Notes: generated by a model not told the origin, from the sequence alone. A stretch of DNA of 64,000 nt from Synechococcus sp. A18-25c (GCF_014280035.1 NZ_CP047957.1:248001-312000); one strand, 5' to 3'; positions 34,443-44,409 are shown, numbered from the stretch's first letter. Numbers and translations are program-made.

Positions 34443-35756
34443 ATGCGCACCCTGCTGCTGATCGCGCTGCTGGTTCTTCCGGCTCTGTTCGCAGCAGCCG
34501 AGGTGGCGCTGCTGCGACTCCGTCCCAGCCAGGTGCAGGAGCTCACGGACGAGGGTCGCCCAGGTGCCCAGTCGGTGCAGCGCCTGCAGCGGCGACTGCG
34601 CATCGCGCTGTTGATGACGCAGTTCGGAGCCTGCCTGTCTCTGGTGGCTCTGGGCTGGATCGGTCGAGGGTTCGGTCAGCGCTGGTGGCCTCTGGGGATG
34701 CCCTCCGGTCGCTGGTGGGATCTGGTCTGGTTTCTCTTGCTGGTCGTGCTGGCGACGCTGGTGGCGGGGTTGTTGCCCAGAGCTTGGGTGCTCAGTCGTC
34801 CAGAAATGGCCGCCCTGCAACTCGGTCCGGTGTTGGAGGGCGCTATCCGGGTGATGCGCCCGGTGCTCTCAGCGTTGAATGCCCTGGCCTCGTTGCTGTT
34901 GCGATTGGCCGGTCTGACCCAACGCTGGGATGAACCGGTGCCTGCTCTCACAGCGGGTGAGTTGGAGTCGCTGATTGAGAGCGGTGCTGTGACCGGTCTC
35001 AAGCCGGATGAACGCAACATCTTGGAAGGTGCGTTTGCTCTTCGCGACACCCAGGTGCGGGAGGTGATGGTGCCGCGCTCGGGCATGGTCACGCTGCCAG
35101 TGGAAGTGCGCTTCGCGGAGTTAATGGAAGCGGTTCATCGAACCCGTCATGCCCGATTCCCTGTGATCGGTCAGTCGCTGGATGATGTGCGCGGTGTGCT
35201 GGATCTGCGCCATCTGGCCGAACCCATCGCCCGCGGGGAGCTGCGTGAAGACTCATGGCTAGAGCCTTATCTCACACCGGTGGAGACCGTTTCCGAGACC
35301 AGCAACCTTGCTGATCTGCTCGCGATCATTCGGTCCGGACATCCCTTCCTACTCGTGGTGGATGAGCACGGCGGCACCGAAGGTCTTGTGACGGCGGCAG
35401 ACCTGACCGGTGAGATCGTTGGCGATGAACCCGAAGATGAGACGGATGAGCCCGACTTGCTGCCGGTGGCGGAGCAGCCAGGAACCTGGTCAGTGGCTGG
35501 GGATCTTGAAATTGTCGAACTGAACCGGCAGCTGCAGCTGGATCTGCCGGAAGCCGACGACCATCACACGCTGGCCGGTTTTCTGCTGGAACGCCTTCAG
35601 CACATTCCATCCCCGGGTGAAGCACTCAGTCACGGTGGCCTCCAGTTCGAGATCGTGTCGATGGCCGGTCCAAGGATTGCACGGGTCTATCTCGTGCAAA
35701 CGGAGGAATCCGAAGCGCCTCTGGATCCTCACAATCGGGCACAGGGCTCGACGTAA
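34443..35756 (+). CDS. CorC/HlyC-type membrane protein with CBS domains
   Basis: A 437-residue protein. The N-terminal DUF21-like membrane domain has three or four helices up to about residue 130. A CBS pair follows (LREDSWLEPYLTPV; ADLTGEIVGDEPEDETDEP) and then a C-terminal CorC/HlyC domain (WSVAGDLEIVELNRQLQLDL and HTLAGFLLERLQHIPSPGE). Relatives act in Mg or other divalent-cation transport. The ATG at 34443 is 13 nt after the tRNA end; a TTG at 34440 also exists. Confidence 0.9.
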   Translation: MRTLLLIALLVLPALFAAAEVALLRLRPSQVQELTDEGRPGAQSVQRLQRRLRIALLMTQFGACLSLVALGWIGRGFGQRWWPLGMPSGRWWDLVWFLLLVVLATLVAGLLPRAWVLSRPEMAALQLGPVLEGAIRVMRPVLSALNALASLLLRLAGLTQRWDEPVPALTAGELESLIESGAVTGLKPDERNILEGAFALRDTQVREVMVPRSGMVTLPVEVRFAELMEAVHRTRHARFPVIGQSLDDVRGVLDLRHLAEPIARGELREDSWLEPYLTPVETVSETSNLADLLAIIRSGHPFLLVVDEHGGTEGLVTAADLTGEIVGDEPEDETDEPDLLPVAEQPGTWSVAGDLEIVELNRQLQLDLPEADDHHTLAGFLLERLQHIPSPGEALSHGGLQFEIVSMAGPRIARVYLVQTEESEAPLDPHNRAQGST

Positions 35757-35811
35757 ACCGCTGGGTTTCGCTGCGATCACCGATAATCAGCCGGTTCGCG
35801 TAGCCGCACTG

Positions 35812-36816
35812 ATGACCGACCCCATGGTTCCGGTGAAGGTCGGCGTGATCGGGATTGGCAACATGGGCTGGCATCACGCCCGTGTGCTCAGCCTTCTCAA
35901 GGATGCGGAGCTTGTCGGTGTTGCTGACCCAGATGCGCAACGCGGGTCCCTGGCTACCGAACAATTCGGATGCCGCTGGTTCGCTGACTACCGCGACATG
36001 CTCAGCGAGGTGGAGGCGGTGTGCATCGCGGTGCCGACGCTTTTGCATCATCCAGTTGGTTTGGCCTGCCTAGAAGCGGGACTGCACGTCCTCATCGAAA
36101 AGCCGATTGCCGCTTGTCAGGAGGAAGCTGCGGCCCTCAGTGAGGCCGCCAGTCGGGTCAGCAGGCTGCTTCAGGTGGGACACATCGAGCGTTTCAACCC
36201 CGCCTTCCGCGAGCTCACCAAGGTGGTAGCCAATGAGGAAGTGGTGGTGCTCGAGGCGCGTCGTCACAGTCCCCACGCGGACCGTGCCAACGATGTATCA
36301 GTGGTGCTCGACCTCATGATTCACGACTTGGATCTTGTGCTCGAACTCGCCGGTTCGTCGGTGGTGCATCTGGCCGCGGCAGGAGGACGCAGCGCTGAAG
36401 GGCCGATCGATTACGTCAACGCAACTCTGGGCTTCGAGAACGGTGTGGTGGCCAGCCTCACGGCCAGCAAGATGAGTCATCGCAAGATCCGAACCCTCAG
36501 TGCGCACTGCCGCTCAAGCTTGGTGGAAACCGATTTCCTCAACCACAATCTGCACATCCATCGCAGGGCCCATGAGTGGTATTCCGCTGATCATGGGGAG
36601 CTGCTGTACCGCAATGACGGATTCATCGAAGAGGTAAGCACCACCTCCATCGAGCCGCTGTATGCAGAGCTTGAGCATTTTCTCCAGTGCGTGAGGGGCC
36701 GGGAGACCCCAGCTGTGGATGGGCAGCAGGCCTCGCGCGCATTGAAGCTGGCCGATCTGATCGAACAGGCTGTTGAGCAACCCGGCGTCGGTGTACCAAT
36801 TCAGGCCCCGATCTGA
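35812..36816 (+). CDS. Gfo/Idh/MocA family oxidoreductase
   Basis: A 334-residue NAD(P)-dependent oxidoreductase. The Rossmann fold is KVGVIGIGNMGWHHARVLS, the catalytic-loop motif is HVLIEKPIAACQEEA, and the central block is VGHIERFNPAFREL with MIHDLDLVLELAG. Such enzymes oxidise or reduce sugars, nucleotide sugars or related molecules. The exact substrate is not inferable, although surface-sugar synthesis fits other genes in the window. The ATG at 35812 is favoured because the fold starts right after it; an upstream open frame overlaps the CorC-like gene and is rejected. Confidence 0.9.
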   Translation: MTDPMVPVKVGVIGIGNMGWHHARVLSLLKDAELVGVADPDAQRGSLATEQFGCRWFADYRDMLSEVEAVCIAVPTLLHHPVGLACLEAGLHVLIEKPIAACQEEAAALSEAASRVSRLLQVGHIERFNPAFRELTKVVANEEVVVLEARRHSPHADRANDVSVVLDLMIHDLDLVLELAGSSVVHLAAAGGRSAEGPIDYVNATLGFENGVVASLTASKMSHRKIRTLSAHCRSSLVETDFLNHNLHIHRRAHEWYSADHGELLYRNDGFIEEVSTTSIEPLYAELEHFLQCVRGRETPAVDGQQASRALKLADLIEQAVEQPGVGVPIQAPI

Positions 36817-36826
36817 TCCGGATCCG

Positions 36827-39800
36827 TCAGTTCAGTCCTGATTGTTCGGCCAGCTCTCGTAAAGCCTGGATCTGCCACTGACGACAGTCCGCTGGGGAGG
36901 ATCGGTAGAACTGTTTCCACGCCGCCGCCTTGTGGAGGGGATAGTCCTCTGTCTTTTGCTCAGGATGCGTGTTTCGCCAGCCCACCCGCACAGCATGTCC
37001 GATCACCACATCCAGGGCGATGTCGTCGTCGAAGCGCGTGGTCGGATTGGCCGTGGCGAAGGCCATCAGGGAGAGCAGGCTTTCGGTGCAGAGCTGGCGA
37101 TATTCAGGAGCTCCGATGCGGCTGAGCAGGTGCTCCACCTGGATGGCGAAGTTTCGTTCTCCAGGGGTTTTTTCCAGTAGCAGAGCACTGGTTAGACGGT
37201 TTCGGCGTTCCAGCTTGTCGCCAATCACCAGACCTCGGCAGTGGTGGAGGAGTGACCAGATCCCGGCATAGAACTCTTTGGGCACCTGTTGGAGGGACCC
37301 CAGTCGAATGCGGTGCTGCAGCCAGTCGCTGCCGCCGGGGCGTTCGTCCAGGGGTTCCGGAATGTTCCATTGCACCTGTCCGCTCAGGTGAAGCAGCTCA
37401 CGGCGTTGCAGTGCTGCACGGGCGTGATCGACATCAGCAAGCACCGTTCTCAAGCGCAGGCTGATTTGGTGAGGTGGCTCATCACACAGGGCCTCAAAGG
37501 CTTCGTCTTGGCTGAGCTGGCGTTCGCTGGCCAGCTCCGAGGTCAACAACAACATCAGCTGACCGAGCTGGAATGTCAGCGATCCCCGGATCATGTCGGG
37601 CTCGCGTCGCGCGATGCCGTCAAGGGCGAGCAGCAGCTCCTGCTGCAACATCCGCTCTCGGCTGTCGAGGCCGCAGGTGCGATCGATCAGGGCGGCAATG
37701 GCCTGGTTTGAGATGGGACTGACAAGCCGTGAGTCGCTGGTGTAATTGCGCCCCACCACCACTTGTTTCTGGCGGCTCAGCAGATCAATCACGGAATCTT
37801 CCAGCTGTGGATGGATCAGGCCCATCGCGCCGGCGCAGCGGCGGGCCACGTTCCAGTCCTCCTGGCTCAGTCCGCGCCGGTAGATCTCCTCCACAAGCGT
37901 GATCAGTCCGACAGGAGCGCCCTGAGGGCCCGTGAGGATGGCTTGATGCCCCAGCCGACGGGTGAGCAGTTCCAACACCTCCGCCTGTTCGCGCAGCGAG
38001 TGACTGCTCCACAGCCTGCGTCGAAGCTCCTTCAGTGGAACGTCGTCCAATTCCTGTTCCTGCGCTGCCGTGAGGTCACTCAAGTCGGTGGAGTCCTGCA
38101 GTAGCTCTGCAGCCTGGCCTTCAGCAGTCGGGCTGAAATGTTCAAGGTCAGCGGGTAGCTTTTGCCACTGGGCCTGTTGCGCCAGGGTCGCTAGGTCGCC
38201 GAACTGCACAGGCACTCCTTCCACGCAGCCGCTCTGCAGCCTTCCGATCAGCTCCAGTAGCAGGTTGCTGCTCCGCTCCAGCAGAGCGACCTGCACGGGA
38301 ATCAGCAGCAGCGGTGCGCCAGGACCTTGCCAGTGCCGTTGCAGCAGATGCAATTCATTGACGACCGTGTCCACGAAATGACATGGGTCATGACTCAGGA
38401 AGAAGGTCCCTTCCTCCAGCACGGCAGGTAAGAACCCGAGTGACAGGTCGCCTTGGCGATACAGGCGGGCCGTGACAGTGGTTTCAGGTCGGAGTGGAGG
38501 GTGTCCCGTCAGGCCAAGTGCGGCATCAGCGCCGACGCGTTCCAGCCGTTCCCTCAGGGCATCGGAGGGCAACACCTGCAGACCGGCATGCTCTGGCTGA
38601 CTAACAGGCAGCCCCAGGTTCAGCAGGCGCTGGGCGACATCTGCGTTGGCGGGGACTAGGGCCACCAGCACGGCGGGGCTCCCTAAGGCTCCCTGATGTC
38701 GCCGTCCGCACGGGTCAAGATCCTCGGCTTCGATCAACCCTTCTAGAAGCATCTCTCCAAGCCAGGCCAGGCTTTGGGTCCAGAGCAGTGGAACGTTCTC
38801 ATTGGCAACCCTCCGCTGGCTGCCGGGGTTGCGGCGTTCCAGTGCCAGCAGCTCTTCAGGAACGAGATACAGCTCTGGGAAGAGTCGCTCACCATCGCGA
38901 TCCACCTGGAGCGATTCCAGGCGATGCCGCCACTGCCTGGCGTCGTCCCAGCGTTGCTCGCAGCAGGCGGTCATCAATTCATAAGCCAGGAACAGGGGCC
39001 ATTCCGATTCGATCCCTTCGAACTTGGCCAGTTCCTCCCGCTCGTAGTGCAGACGGCTGATGTCTTCCACCACGGTCTGATGGCCGTCGCGGCGGAAGCG
39101 CTTGTAGCCGTAAACGCCACCGAGTTCGCGCCGGATGCGTGCGTTGGTGCGCTCGATCAGGCCTGGGTCTTCGACGGCCCAGGCCGGGTAGCCGATTACC
39201 GAGAGGCAGGCGCTGTCGACTTCCTTGCTGGCGGATTCTCTCGGTAGCAGGCCCTGGAGAGCGCGTCGCAGACGCACGACGGCGCCATGGGGGATCAACA
39301 CCTCGGTGCTGCCATTGCCGTGTTGGCCATAGAGATCGATGCCATCAAGGGCTTCGAGCGCCGCTTTGGCCATGCCTATGGAGCTGGCATTGCGCTCTGG
39401 CAGACCGTGATTGCCCTTGTCGCCTCGTTCCCAGATGCCGTAGTCCGGCACCCGGTAAGCCCGGGATATGTAGTACACCAGGTTCTGAACGAATGCCGCT
39501 TCGTGGCGGTTGTGGATCAAGGTGACTCCGCTGCGGGTCAGTTGCGCCAGCTGCAGCAGGAATAGGGATGTGGCATCGATCTGAAGATGCCCCCAGCCGT
39601 CATCCGGAACCACAGGCTCCCCGCTGGCGCTGTCGTATTTGGCATGTAAGGCATCGAGTGGATTCAGGCTGCGCTTAAAGCGTTCCACCTTCTCGGCCTG
39701 GCGCATCATTGCGTTGAGCAATCCGCGCATCAGGTCCACCACGCGCTGCTCCAGCTCCCAGCTGCGCTGGCAGGGGCCCTTCATTCGGCGATGCGCCATC

Positions 39801-40012
39801 GCCAGCCCCCACACACACTGGATGGAGTAAACACAGTCCCGCACCCAGGCATCGCCGTAATTGCCATGCACTGTGTGGGCCGTGCTGGCCGGCAGCAGTC
39901 CGCTGATCGGGTTTTGGCGCTGCAACACCACGGCTTCAATCGCCCGATCCAGGCTGTTCAGCTTCTCCAGTTGTTGGGCTTGGTCTTCAGCTGTCGGCTG
40001 CGACAGAACCAT
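36827..40012 (-). CDS. GH15/phosphorylase-kinase-alpha-like protein
   Basis: A 1061-residue protein with an N-terminal GH15-like (alpha/alpha)6 region (VHGNYGDAWVRDCVYSIQCV; PDYGIWERGDKGNHGLPERN; VNENVPLLWTQSLAW-like blocks) and a long helical C-terminal half. The size and sequence resemble the alpha/beta regulatory subunits of phosphorylase kinase and bacterial GH15 proteins. A role in glycogen handling is a guess; nothing here proves enzymatic activity. The ATG at 40012 is chosen because the frame further upstream overlaps the glycosyltransferase gene. It is divergent from that gene. Confidence 0.85.
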   Translation of the reverse strand: MVLSQPTAEDQAQQLEKLNSLDRAIEAVVLQRQNPISGLLPASTAHTVHGNYGDAWVRDCVYSIQCVWGLAMAHRRMKGPCQRSWELEQRVVDLMRGLLNAMMRQAEKVERFKRSLNPLDALHAKYDSASGEPVVPDDGWGHLQIDATSLFLLQLAQLTRSGVTLIHNRHEAAFVQNLVYYISRAYRVPDYGIWERGDKGNHGLPERNASSIGMAKAALEALDGIDLYGQHGNGSTEVLIPHGAVVRLRRALQGLLPRESASKEVDSACLSVIGYPAWAVEDPGLIERTNARIRRELGGVYGYKRFRRDGHQTVVEDISRLHYEREELAKFEGIESEWPLFLAYELMTACCEQRWDDARQWRHRLESLQVDRDGERLFPELYLVPEELLALERRNPGSQRRVANENVPLLWTQSLAWLGEMLLEGLIEAEDLDPCGRRHQGALGSPAVLVALVPANADVAQRLLNLGLPVSQPEHAGLQVLPSDALRERLERVGADAALGLTGHPPLRPETTVTARLYRQGDLSLGFLPAVLEEGTFFLSHDPCHFVDTVVNELHLLQRHWQGPGAPLLLIPVQVALLERSSNLLLELIGRLQSGCVEGVPVQFGDLATLAQQAQWQKLPADLEHFSPTAEGQAAELLQDSTDLSDLTAAQEQELDDVPLKELRRRLWSSHSLREQAEVLELLTRRLGHQAILTGPQGAPVGLITLVEEIYRRGLSQEDWNVARRCAGAMGLIHPQLEDSVIDLLSRQKQVVVGRNYTSDSRLVSPISNQAIAALIDRTCGLDSRERMLQQELLLALDGIARREPDMIRGSLTFQLGQLMLLLTSELASERQLSQDEAFEALCDEPPHQISLRLRTVLADVDHARAALQRRELLHLSGQVQWNIPEPLDERPGGSDWLQHRIRLGSLQQVPKEFYAGIWSLLHHCRGLVIGDKLERRNRLTSALLLEKTPGERNFAIQVEHLLSRIGAPEYRQLCTESLLSLMAFATANPTTRFDDDIALDVVIGHAVRVGWRNTHPEQKTEDYPLHKAAAWKQFYRSSPADCRQWQIQALRELAEQSGLN

Positions 40013-40061
40013 GGCGTCAAGCGCGACCAGACCTAGATTCTCTCGTGCTGGCGGTCCCTGG

Positions 40062-40808
40062 ATGGAAGCAATCACCACTGGTCCTCGTGATCGGCGCCGG
40101 TGCCGCGTGCTCGGTATCCCCATTGATGTTTGCCGGGATGTTGCCTCCGCTGCCATCGCCCTGCACAGCGATGGCGGTGGTCAGATCGTCACCCTTAATG
40201 CCGAGATGACGATGCGTGCTCGTCGGGACAGCGATTTGGGTTCTGTCATCGAAGCTGCAGACCTTGTGGTGCCTGATGGTGCTGGCGTGGTTTGGGCTCT
40301 GGGACGGCAGGGCGTGAAGGTGCGCCGCAGTCCAGGGATTGAGCTGGCCTGGTCACTGCTTACCTTTGCCGCTGCCCATGGTTGGCGTGTCGCGCTTGTG
40401 GGAGCTTCTCCTGACGTGATGGAGCGTCTATTGGATCGCCTCCGTGCCCAGTTTTCCGACCTGCAGCTGGTGTTTGCAGAACACGGGTATCAGCAGCCCA
40501 CCGACTGGCCGACGTTGGAAACACGGCTGCAAACCCTCAGGCCGGATCTTGTCCTGGTGGCACTCGGGGTGCCCAAGCAGGAGCTGTGGTCTTGCTCCCA
40601 GAGGCAAGGGTTACCAGGCATCTGGATGGGTGTTGGAGGCAGTTTCGATGTTTGGTCCGGCCTCAAGCAACGTGCACCCGAATGGACCAGTCAACTCCAG
40701 CTGGAGTGGTTTTATCGCCTCCTCCAAGAACCAAGTCGCTGGCGTCGCTACCTCGTGCTCCCACGGTTTGTTTGGGCTGTGTTGCGCTGCGGAGAACAGC
40801 GCCGCTAA
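40062..40808 (+). CDS. WecG/TagA/CpsF family glycosyltransferase
   Basis: A 248-residue glycosyltransferase of the N-acetylmannosaminyltransferase family. Motifs are VTLNAEMTMRARRDSDLG, DLVVPDGAGVVWALGR, LVALGVPKQELW and GSFDVWSGLKQRAPEW with LEWFYRLLQEPSRWRRY. It transfers a sugar such as ManNAc to a lipid-linked sugar on the cytoplasmic face. Together with the WecA-like transferase at 56.7 kb it could start a polysaccharide or glycolipid. The ATG at 40062 starts 49 nt from the divergent GH15-like gene. Confidence 0.92.
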   Translation: MEAITTGPRDRRRCRVLGIPIDVCRDVASAAIALHSDGGGQIVTLNAEMTMRARRDSDLGSVIEAADLVVPDGAGVVWALGRQGVKVRRSPGIELAWSLLTFAAAHGWRVALVGASPDVMERLLDRLRAQFSDLQLVFAEHGYQQPTDWPTLETRLQTLRPDLVLVALGVPKQELWSCSQRQGLPGIWMGVGGSFDVWSGLKQRAPEWTSQLQLEWFYRLLQEPSRWRRYLVLPRFVWAVLRCGEQRR

Positions 40809-40812
40809 AGAC

Positions 40813-40956
40813 TTAGCGGAAGCCCACCGAGGCCTGCCAAACAAAGGCGAGCAGTAGAAAGAACACCGGGATGATCGGCAGGATATCGATCAGTGGACCG
40901 AAAGCTTGATAAGCCTCAGGAAGCTGGGCCAGCAGATCGAGGGAGAGTGCAGCCAT
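40813..40956 (-). CDS. psbK: Photosystem II reaction centre protein K
   Basis: A 47-residue protein missed by a simple long-ORF search. It starts [20 protein letters not shown] and ends [10 protein letters not shown], with one membrane helix ([16 protein letters not shown]). It matches PsbK, a small thylakoid PSII subunit beside CP43. The first residues are probably removed on maturation, as in other PsbK. It stands alone between the WecG-like gene and tgt, away from the psbEFLJ cluster, and may be transcribed with tgt, which lies 29 nt upstream. Confidence 0.96.
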   Translation of the reverse strand: MAALSLDLLAQLPEAYQAFGPLIDILPIIPVFFLLLAFVWQASVGFR

Positions 40957-40985
40957 CCCGGGAAACAACAGTCAGTCTGCGGACG

Positions 40986-42104
40986 CTACCACGTGTGATG
41001 AGCAGGCGAGGCCTCGTCCCAGGGAGCGAAATCCTCTGAAAAACAGCCATCCCGAATCGCCTGGCCCATTGCCGTCGTGAAACGGATCAGATGCGTGAGG
41101 TTATGCAGGCTGAGCAGGGTTAGCCCAAGCAACTCCTCACTACGAATTAGGTGATGCAGGTAGGCACGGCTGTGCTGGCTGCAGGCCGGACAGGGGCAGG
41201 TTGGATCGAGGGGCGTGTGGTCATGGCGGAAACGGGCATTACGCAGGTTCCAGCGCTCTCCGCCCACCATGGCGGTGCCGTGACGCCCCAGTCGCGTGGG
41301 CAGCACGCAGTCGAAGAGATCAATGCCGTTGGCGACAGCCACGCTCATCTCCCGAAGTGTGCCGATCCCCATTAGGTATCGGGGGCGATCATCGGGAAGC
41401 AGCGGCGTCACCTGGCGCACAATTTTGTGCATCTCTTCAGCGGGTTCCCCGACGCTGACACCACCGATGGCGATGCCTGGAAGATCAAAGCTGGCGATGG
41501 CGTGGGCGCTGCGTTCGCGCAGGTGAGGGAAGCAACCGCCCTGAACGATGCCGAACAGAGCCTGATCATCTCGCTGGTGCGCCTGAGCGCAGCGCTCGAG
41601 CCAGGCATGGGTGCGACGGCTCGCTTCCTCCACGTCGTTTTCTGAAGCCGGATAAGGGGGACACTGGTCGAAGGCCATGGCTACATCCGCACCGAGCGCC
41701 ATCTGAATCTCCATCGAGCGTTCGGGTGTCAGCAGAATGCGGCTGCCATCGCGTGGGTTGCGGAAGTCCACGCCGTGGTCATCGATTCGATTGAGATCGC
41801 CCAGGCTGAACACTTGGAAGCCACCGGAATCGGTGAGCATTGGCCCGTTCCAATTCATGAAGCGGTGCAATCCTCCAGCGGCTTCGACCACCCCTTCTCC
41901 CGGTTGTAGATGCAGGTGATAGGTGTTGGAGAGCACCATCTGAGCGCCCGTGGCCGCGAGCTGATCCGTGGTCACGCCTTTCACCGTGGCCAGAGTGCCC
42001 ACAGGCATAAAGCGTGGTGTGTTGACGGTTCCGTGGGGCGTTGAAAAGCTGCCGCACCGCGCGGCCGTGCGCTGGCACTGATTTGTGATTGTGAAGTCGA
42101 ACAC
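40986..42104 (-). CDS. tgt: Queuine/preQ1 tRNA-ribosyltransferase
   Basis: A 372-residue enzyme that exchanges guanine-34 of GUN-anticodon tRNAs for preQ1. The active-site loop is [18 protein letters not shown], the second block is [18 protein letters not shown], and the zinc site is [18 protein letters not shown]. The GTG at 42104 ([10 protein letters not shown]) gives the exact family length, although an open frame reaches 42158. It is divergent from cobS. Confidence 0.96.
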   Translation of the reverse strand: MFDFTITNQCQRTAARCGSFSTPHGTVNTPRFMPVGTLATVKGVTTDQLAATGAQMVLSNTYHLHLQPGEGVVEAAGGLHRFMNWNGPMLTDSGGFQVFSLGDLNRIDDHGVDFRNPRDGSRILLTPERSMEIQMALGADVAMAFDQCPPYPASENDVEEASRRTHAWLERCAQAHQRDDQALFGIVQGGCFPHLRERSAHAIASFDLPGIAIGGVSVGEPAEEMHKIVRQVTPLLPDDRPRYLMGIGTLREMSVAVANGIDLFDCVLPTRLGRHGTAMVGGERWNLRNARFRHDHTPLDPTCPCPACSQHSRAYLHHLIRSEELLGLTLLSLHNLTHLIRFTTAMGQAIRDGCFSEDFAPWDEASPAHHTW

Positions 42105-42168
42105 CCGCTTCTCCGACCAACCTCTGAACCTACGGTGAGCGCATCCCCGTGCGGTCAACGTCCTGCGG

Positions 42169-42948
42169 TTGAGCTCTCCTTCCTGGCTGCGTGATCTGGC
42201 CGGTGCCTGGGTCTTCTATACCGTCCTGCCCGGCTGGATCTGGCCGGCGCCCCGCTTTGAGCGCATCGCTCGGTTTGCCCCCTGGATTGGTGTGGTCATC
42301 GGAGGATTAATGGCGGGTCTTTGGTTTCTGCTTTCAGCCCTGAGTTGGAATCCTCTGTCGGTGGCGCCGGTCGTTTTGGCCTTTGGCTTATGGCTCACTG
42401 GGGGATTGCATCTCGATGGCCTGATGGACACAGCAGATGGTCTGGCAGCGGGGTCGGCTCGCGTGTTGGAGGCGATGGATGACAGTCGCGTCGGTGCCAG
42501 TGGCGTGCAGGCTCTCGTAATGGTGCTGCTGCTGCAATTCGCCGCCCTCGTGCGCTTGGACGCGTGGGCGCCGGCGGTGTTGATCCTCGCTGCTGTGGCG
42601 GGGCGAGTCGCGCCGCTTTGGGCGATGGCACGCTTCCGCTACCTGCGCAGTGAGGGCACAGCTGGGTTTCATCGTCGCCATCACCGGGGACTGCGGGAAG
42701 GCCGGCCAACGCTCCTGTTGCTGGCGGTGGTGATGGGGATGGCCCTGGTGCTGCAGCCAGCTCTGCTGCCGATGCTGCTGTTGGTTGTGCTGTTGGCCCT
42801 GGGTGCTGCCGTGTTGGTGGCGGAATGGCTGGGGCGTCGCCTAGGGGGACACACCGGAGACACCTATGGCGCCAGCCTGATGGTGACGGAAACTCTGATC
42901 CTGCTCATTGCAGCTGTGTTGTTGCCTGGGATGACCGCGGCAGTCTGA
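42169..42948 (+). CDS. cobS: Adenosylcobinamide-GDP ribazoletransferase (cobalamin synthase)
   Basis: A 259-residue membrane enzyme with about seven helices joining the lower ligand to the corrin in cobamide synthesis. The metal-binding motif is [19 protein letters not shown]. Other blocks are [17 protein letters not shown] and [16 protein letters not shown]. The TTG at 42169 is the only plausible start, as a stop lies 31 nt upstream in frame with no ATG or GTG between. Its 3' end overlaps the convergent kinase by 44 nt. Confidence 0.92.
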   Translation: MSSPSWLRDLAGAWVFYTVLPGWIWPAPRFERIARFAPWIGVVIGGLMAGLWFLLSALSWNPLSVAPVVLAFGLWLTGGLHLDGLMDTADGLAAGSARVLEAMDDSRVGASGVQALVMVLLLQFAALVRLDAWAPAVLILAAVAGRVAPLWAMARFRYLRSEGTAGFHRRHHRGLREGRPTLLLLAVVMGMALVLQPALLPMLLLVVLLALGAAVLVAEWLGRRLGGHTGDTYGASLMVTETLILLIAAVLLPGMTAAV

Positions 42949-44041
42949 GCACAAAGGCATTGCCCACGGCAGGCAATGAAGCATGCAGAGTTTTTGGGGC
43001 GGTCTGCAGTGTGAGCGAGCCGCCAAGGTTGTCCGCCAGTTGTCGTGCCAGTGCCAGACCAAGTCCGGACCCTGGCCGGTCGGTGCTGCTGCTCCCTCGC
43101 TCCCCTTTCGCGAAGATGTGTTCTCTTTCTTCAGCCGGGATGGCCGGTCCTGCATCCCAAATGCAGATGTCGTGATCGAGCAGCGTCAGGCCCAGCTCGC
43201 ATCCTGGTGGGCTGTAACGGAAGGCGTTTTCCAGCAGGTTGGCAACGATTTCCGCCACCACGGCATCGGGTGCGGCGCGGGGTGTCTGAGTCCATTCGGG
43301 CCACTGCGATGGCCCATTCCAGGGTCGGCTCTGCAGTGTTGCGGTGGCTGATGCCCTCTGAATCAGTGGAGATAACAGCTCCGCGATGGTGAGATCAGGA
43401 GCATCCGTTGGCACGGGCGGAAGCAGCAGAGGTGTCGCGTTGTCGGCTCCTAGACGTGGATCCGTCTGGCCGAGGCGATCGAGAGACTGCAGGTATAGGT
43501 TGAGCTGGGCCTGCTCCTGCATCAGGCTTTCCACCAGCGAACGATGCTGGTCGTCCGGCCCAAGGCGACGCAGCAACAGCTGGGCGTAGGTGCGCAGGGC
43601 CGTCAACGGGTTGCGCAGCTGGTGCACCACTAAATTCAGCTGATTTCGTTGCTGATCCAGCTGATCGTGCAGTCGTTGCCGGTCCAGCTCGAGGCCAAGG
43701 ATGCAGGCGAGGGTGTCTGCGCAGGCCTGCAGACGCGGCGCCTCGTGGGCTTCTCGGCTGGGCAAGGCATGCTGCTCGGCACGCAAGACGCCCAGCAGGT
43801 TCTGGTCGTAGCGCAGTGGGTACCAGCGGCGTTCCGGTGCTGCGCTGCGCAGGCTGGGATCATCTGAAATCGCAGGGGGCAGGCTCTTGTCGTGAGGCCA
43901 TTGCGCCACCAGGGTCAGCGTGGGCGTCTCATGCTGATCCCGTTCAGTGATGTAGAGCGCCAGGCGTGCGAGATCAGCATCAGCGGCCAGGAACTTCAGT
44001 TGCTGCTGCGCGAGTTCCAGAAACCGATCGGAGAGATGCAT
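42905..44041 (-). CDS. Sensor histidine kinase
   Basis: A 378-residue kinase without an evident membrane span. An N-terminal sensory, GAF-like region (about residues 20-145) precedes the H-box VVHQLRNPLTALRTYAQ. The ATPase domain shows the N-box VAEIVANLLENAFRYSPPG, the G1 box IWDAGPAIP and the G2 box GSGLGLALARQLADNLGG. No response regulator gene is adjacent. The ATG at 44041 gives the best start; the frame further upstream is random. Ligand and partner are unknown. Confidence 0.88.
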   Translation of the reverse strand: MHLSDRFLELAQQQLKFLAADADLARLALYITERDQHETPTLTLVAQWPHDKSLPPAISDDPSLRSAAPERRWYPLRYDQNLLGVLRAEQHALPSREAHEAPRLQACADTLACILGLELDRQRLHDQLDQQRNQLNLVVHQLRNPLTALRTYAQLLLRRLGPDDQHRSLVESLMQEQAQLNLYLQSLDRLGQTDPRLGADNATPLLLPPVPTDAPDLTIAELLSPLIQRASATATLQSRPWNGPSQWPEWTQTPRAAPDAVVAEIVANLLENAFRYSPPGCELGLTLLDHDICIWDAGPAIPAEEREHIFAKGERGSSSTDRPGSGLGLALARQLADNLGGSLTLQTAPKTLHASLPAVGNAFVLRLPRSSQATTQLQ

Positions 44042-44356
44042 CGGCGGAACCGTGTTGCTGAATACAGACGAGAGGTCGGCAACTGACCCGACCTGCTTGC
44101 CAATTTTGGAAAAAGTCTTAAGATCAGATGAACGACAACAAGCACGCCCCTTGGGCGGCCGTGCTTCTTCGTTGCTCCAATTGAGGTTGCGCTTTGCGCT
44201 CAACCGAGGTTACAGCAGAGGTTGATGTATCCCCTGTTGACGTCGATGTCACGTCGGCGTGAGCCATGGAGTGTGTCCATATGCGATTCAGTGCCCCTGG
44301 ATCCCTTCGATTCCAGTGCTGATGATTGCCGACGCTCGTCGCGAGGTGGTCACTGA

Positions 44357-44378
44357 AGAGCTGTGAGCAACAGCTCTG
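44357..44378 (+). other. Perfect stem-loop in the DUF3155 leader
   Basis: AGAGCTGT pairs with ACAGCTCT around a short loop, 58 nt upstream of the DUF3155 start codon. It may be an mRNA leader structure or part of a small RNA. Confidence 0.5.
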
Positions 44379-44409
44379 ACGTTCAGCGCTCCCCCGTCCT
44401 CTTTCTTCA

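Noticed and set aside
40013-40156. N-terminal extension of the GH15-like protein
   Set aside because: It overlaps the start of the WecG-like gene and is basic and low-complexity; the ATG at 40012 fits the domain start.
41135-41150. Sequence similar to the Yfr1 small-RNA motif (ACTCCTCACAC)
   Set aside because: It differs from the motif at the end (ACTCCTCACTAC), lies inside tgt and lacks flanking hairpins.
44128-44184. 18-codon open frame starting MNDNKHAPWAA
   Set aside because: It is too short to support, has no ribosome site and overlaps an RNA stem; it is mentioned only as part of the intergenic region.
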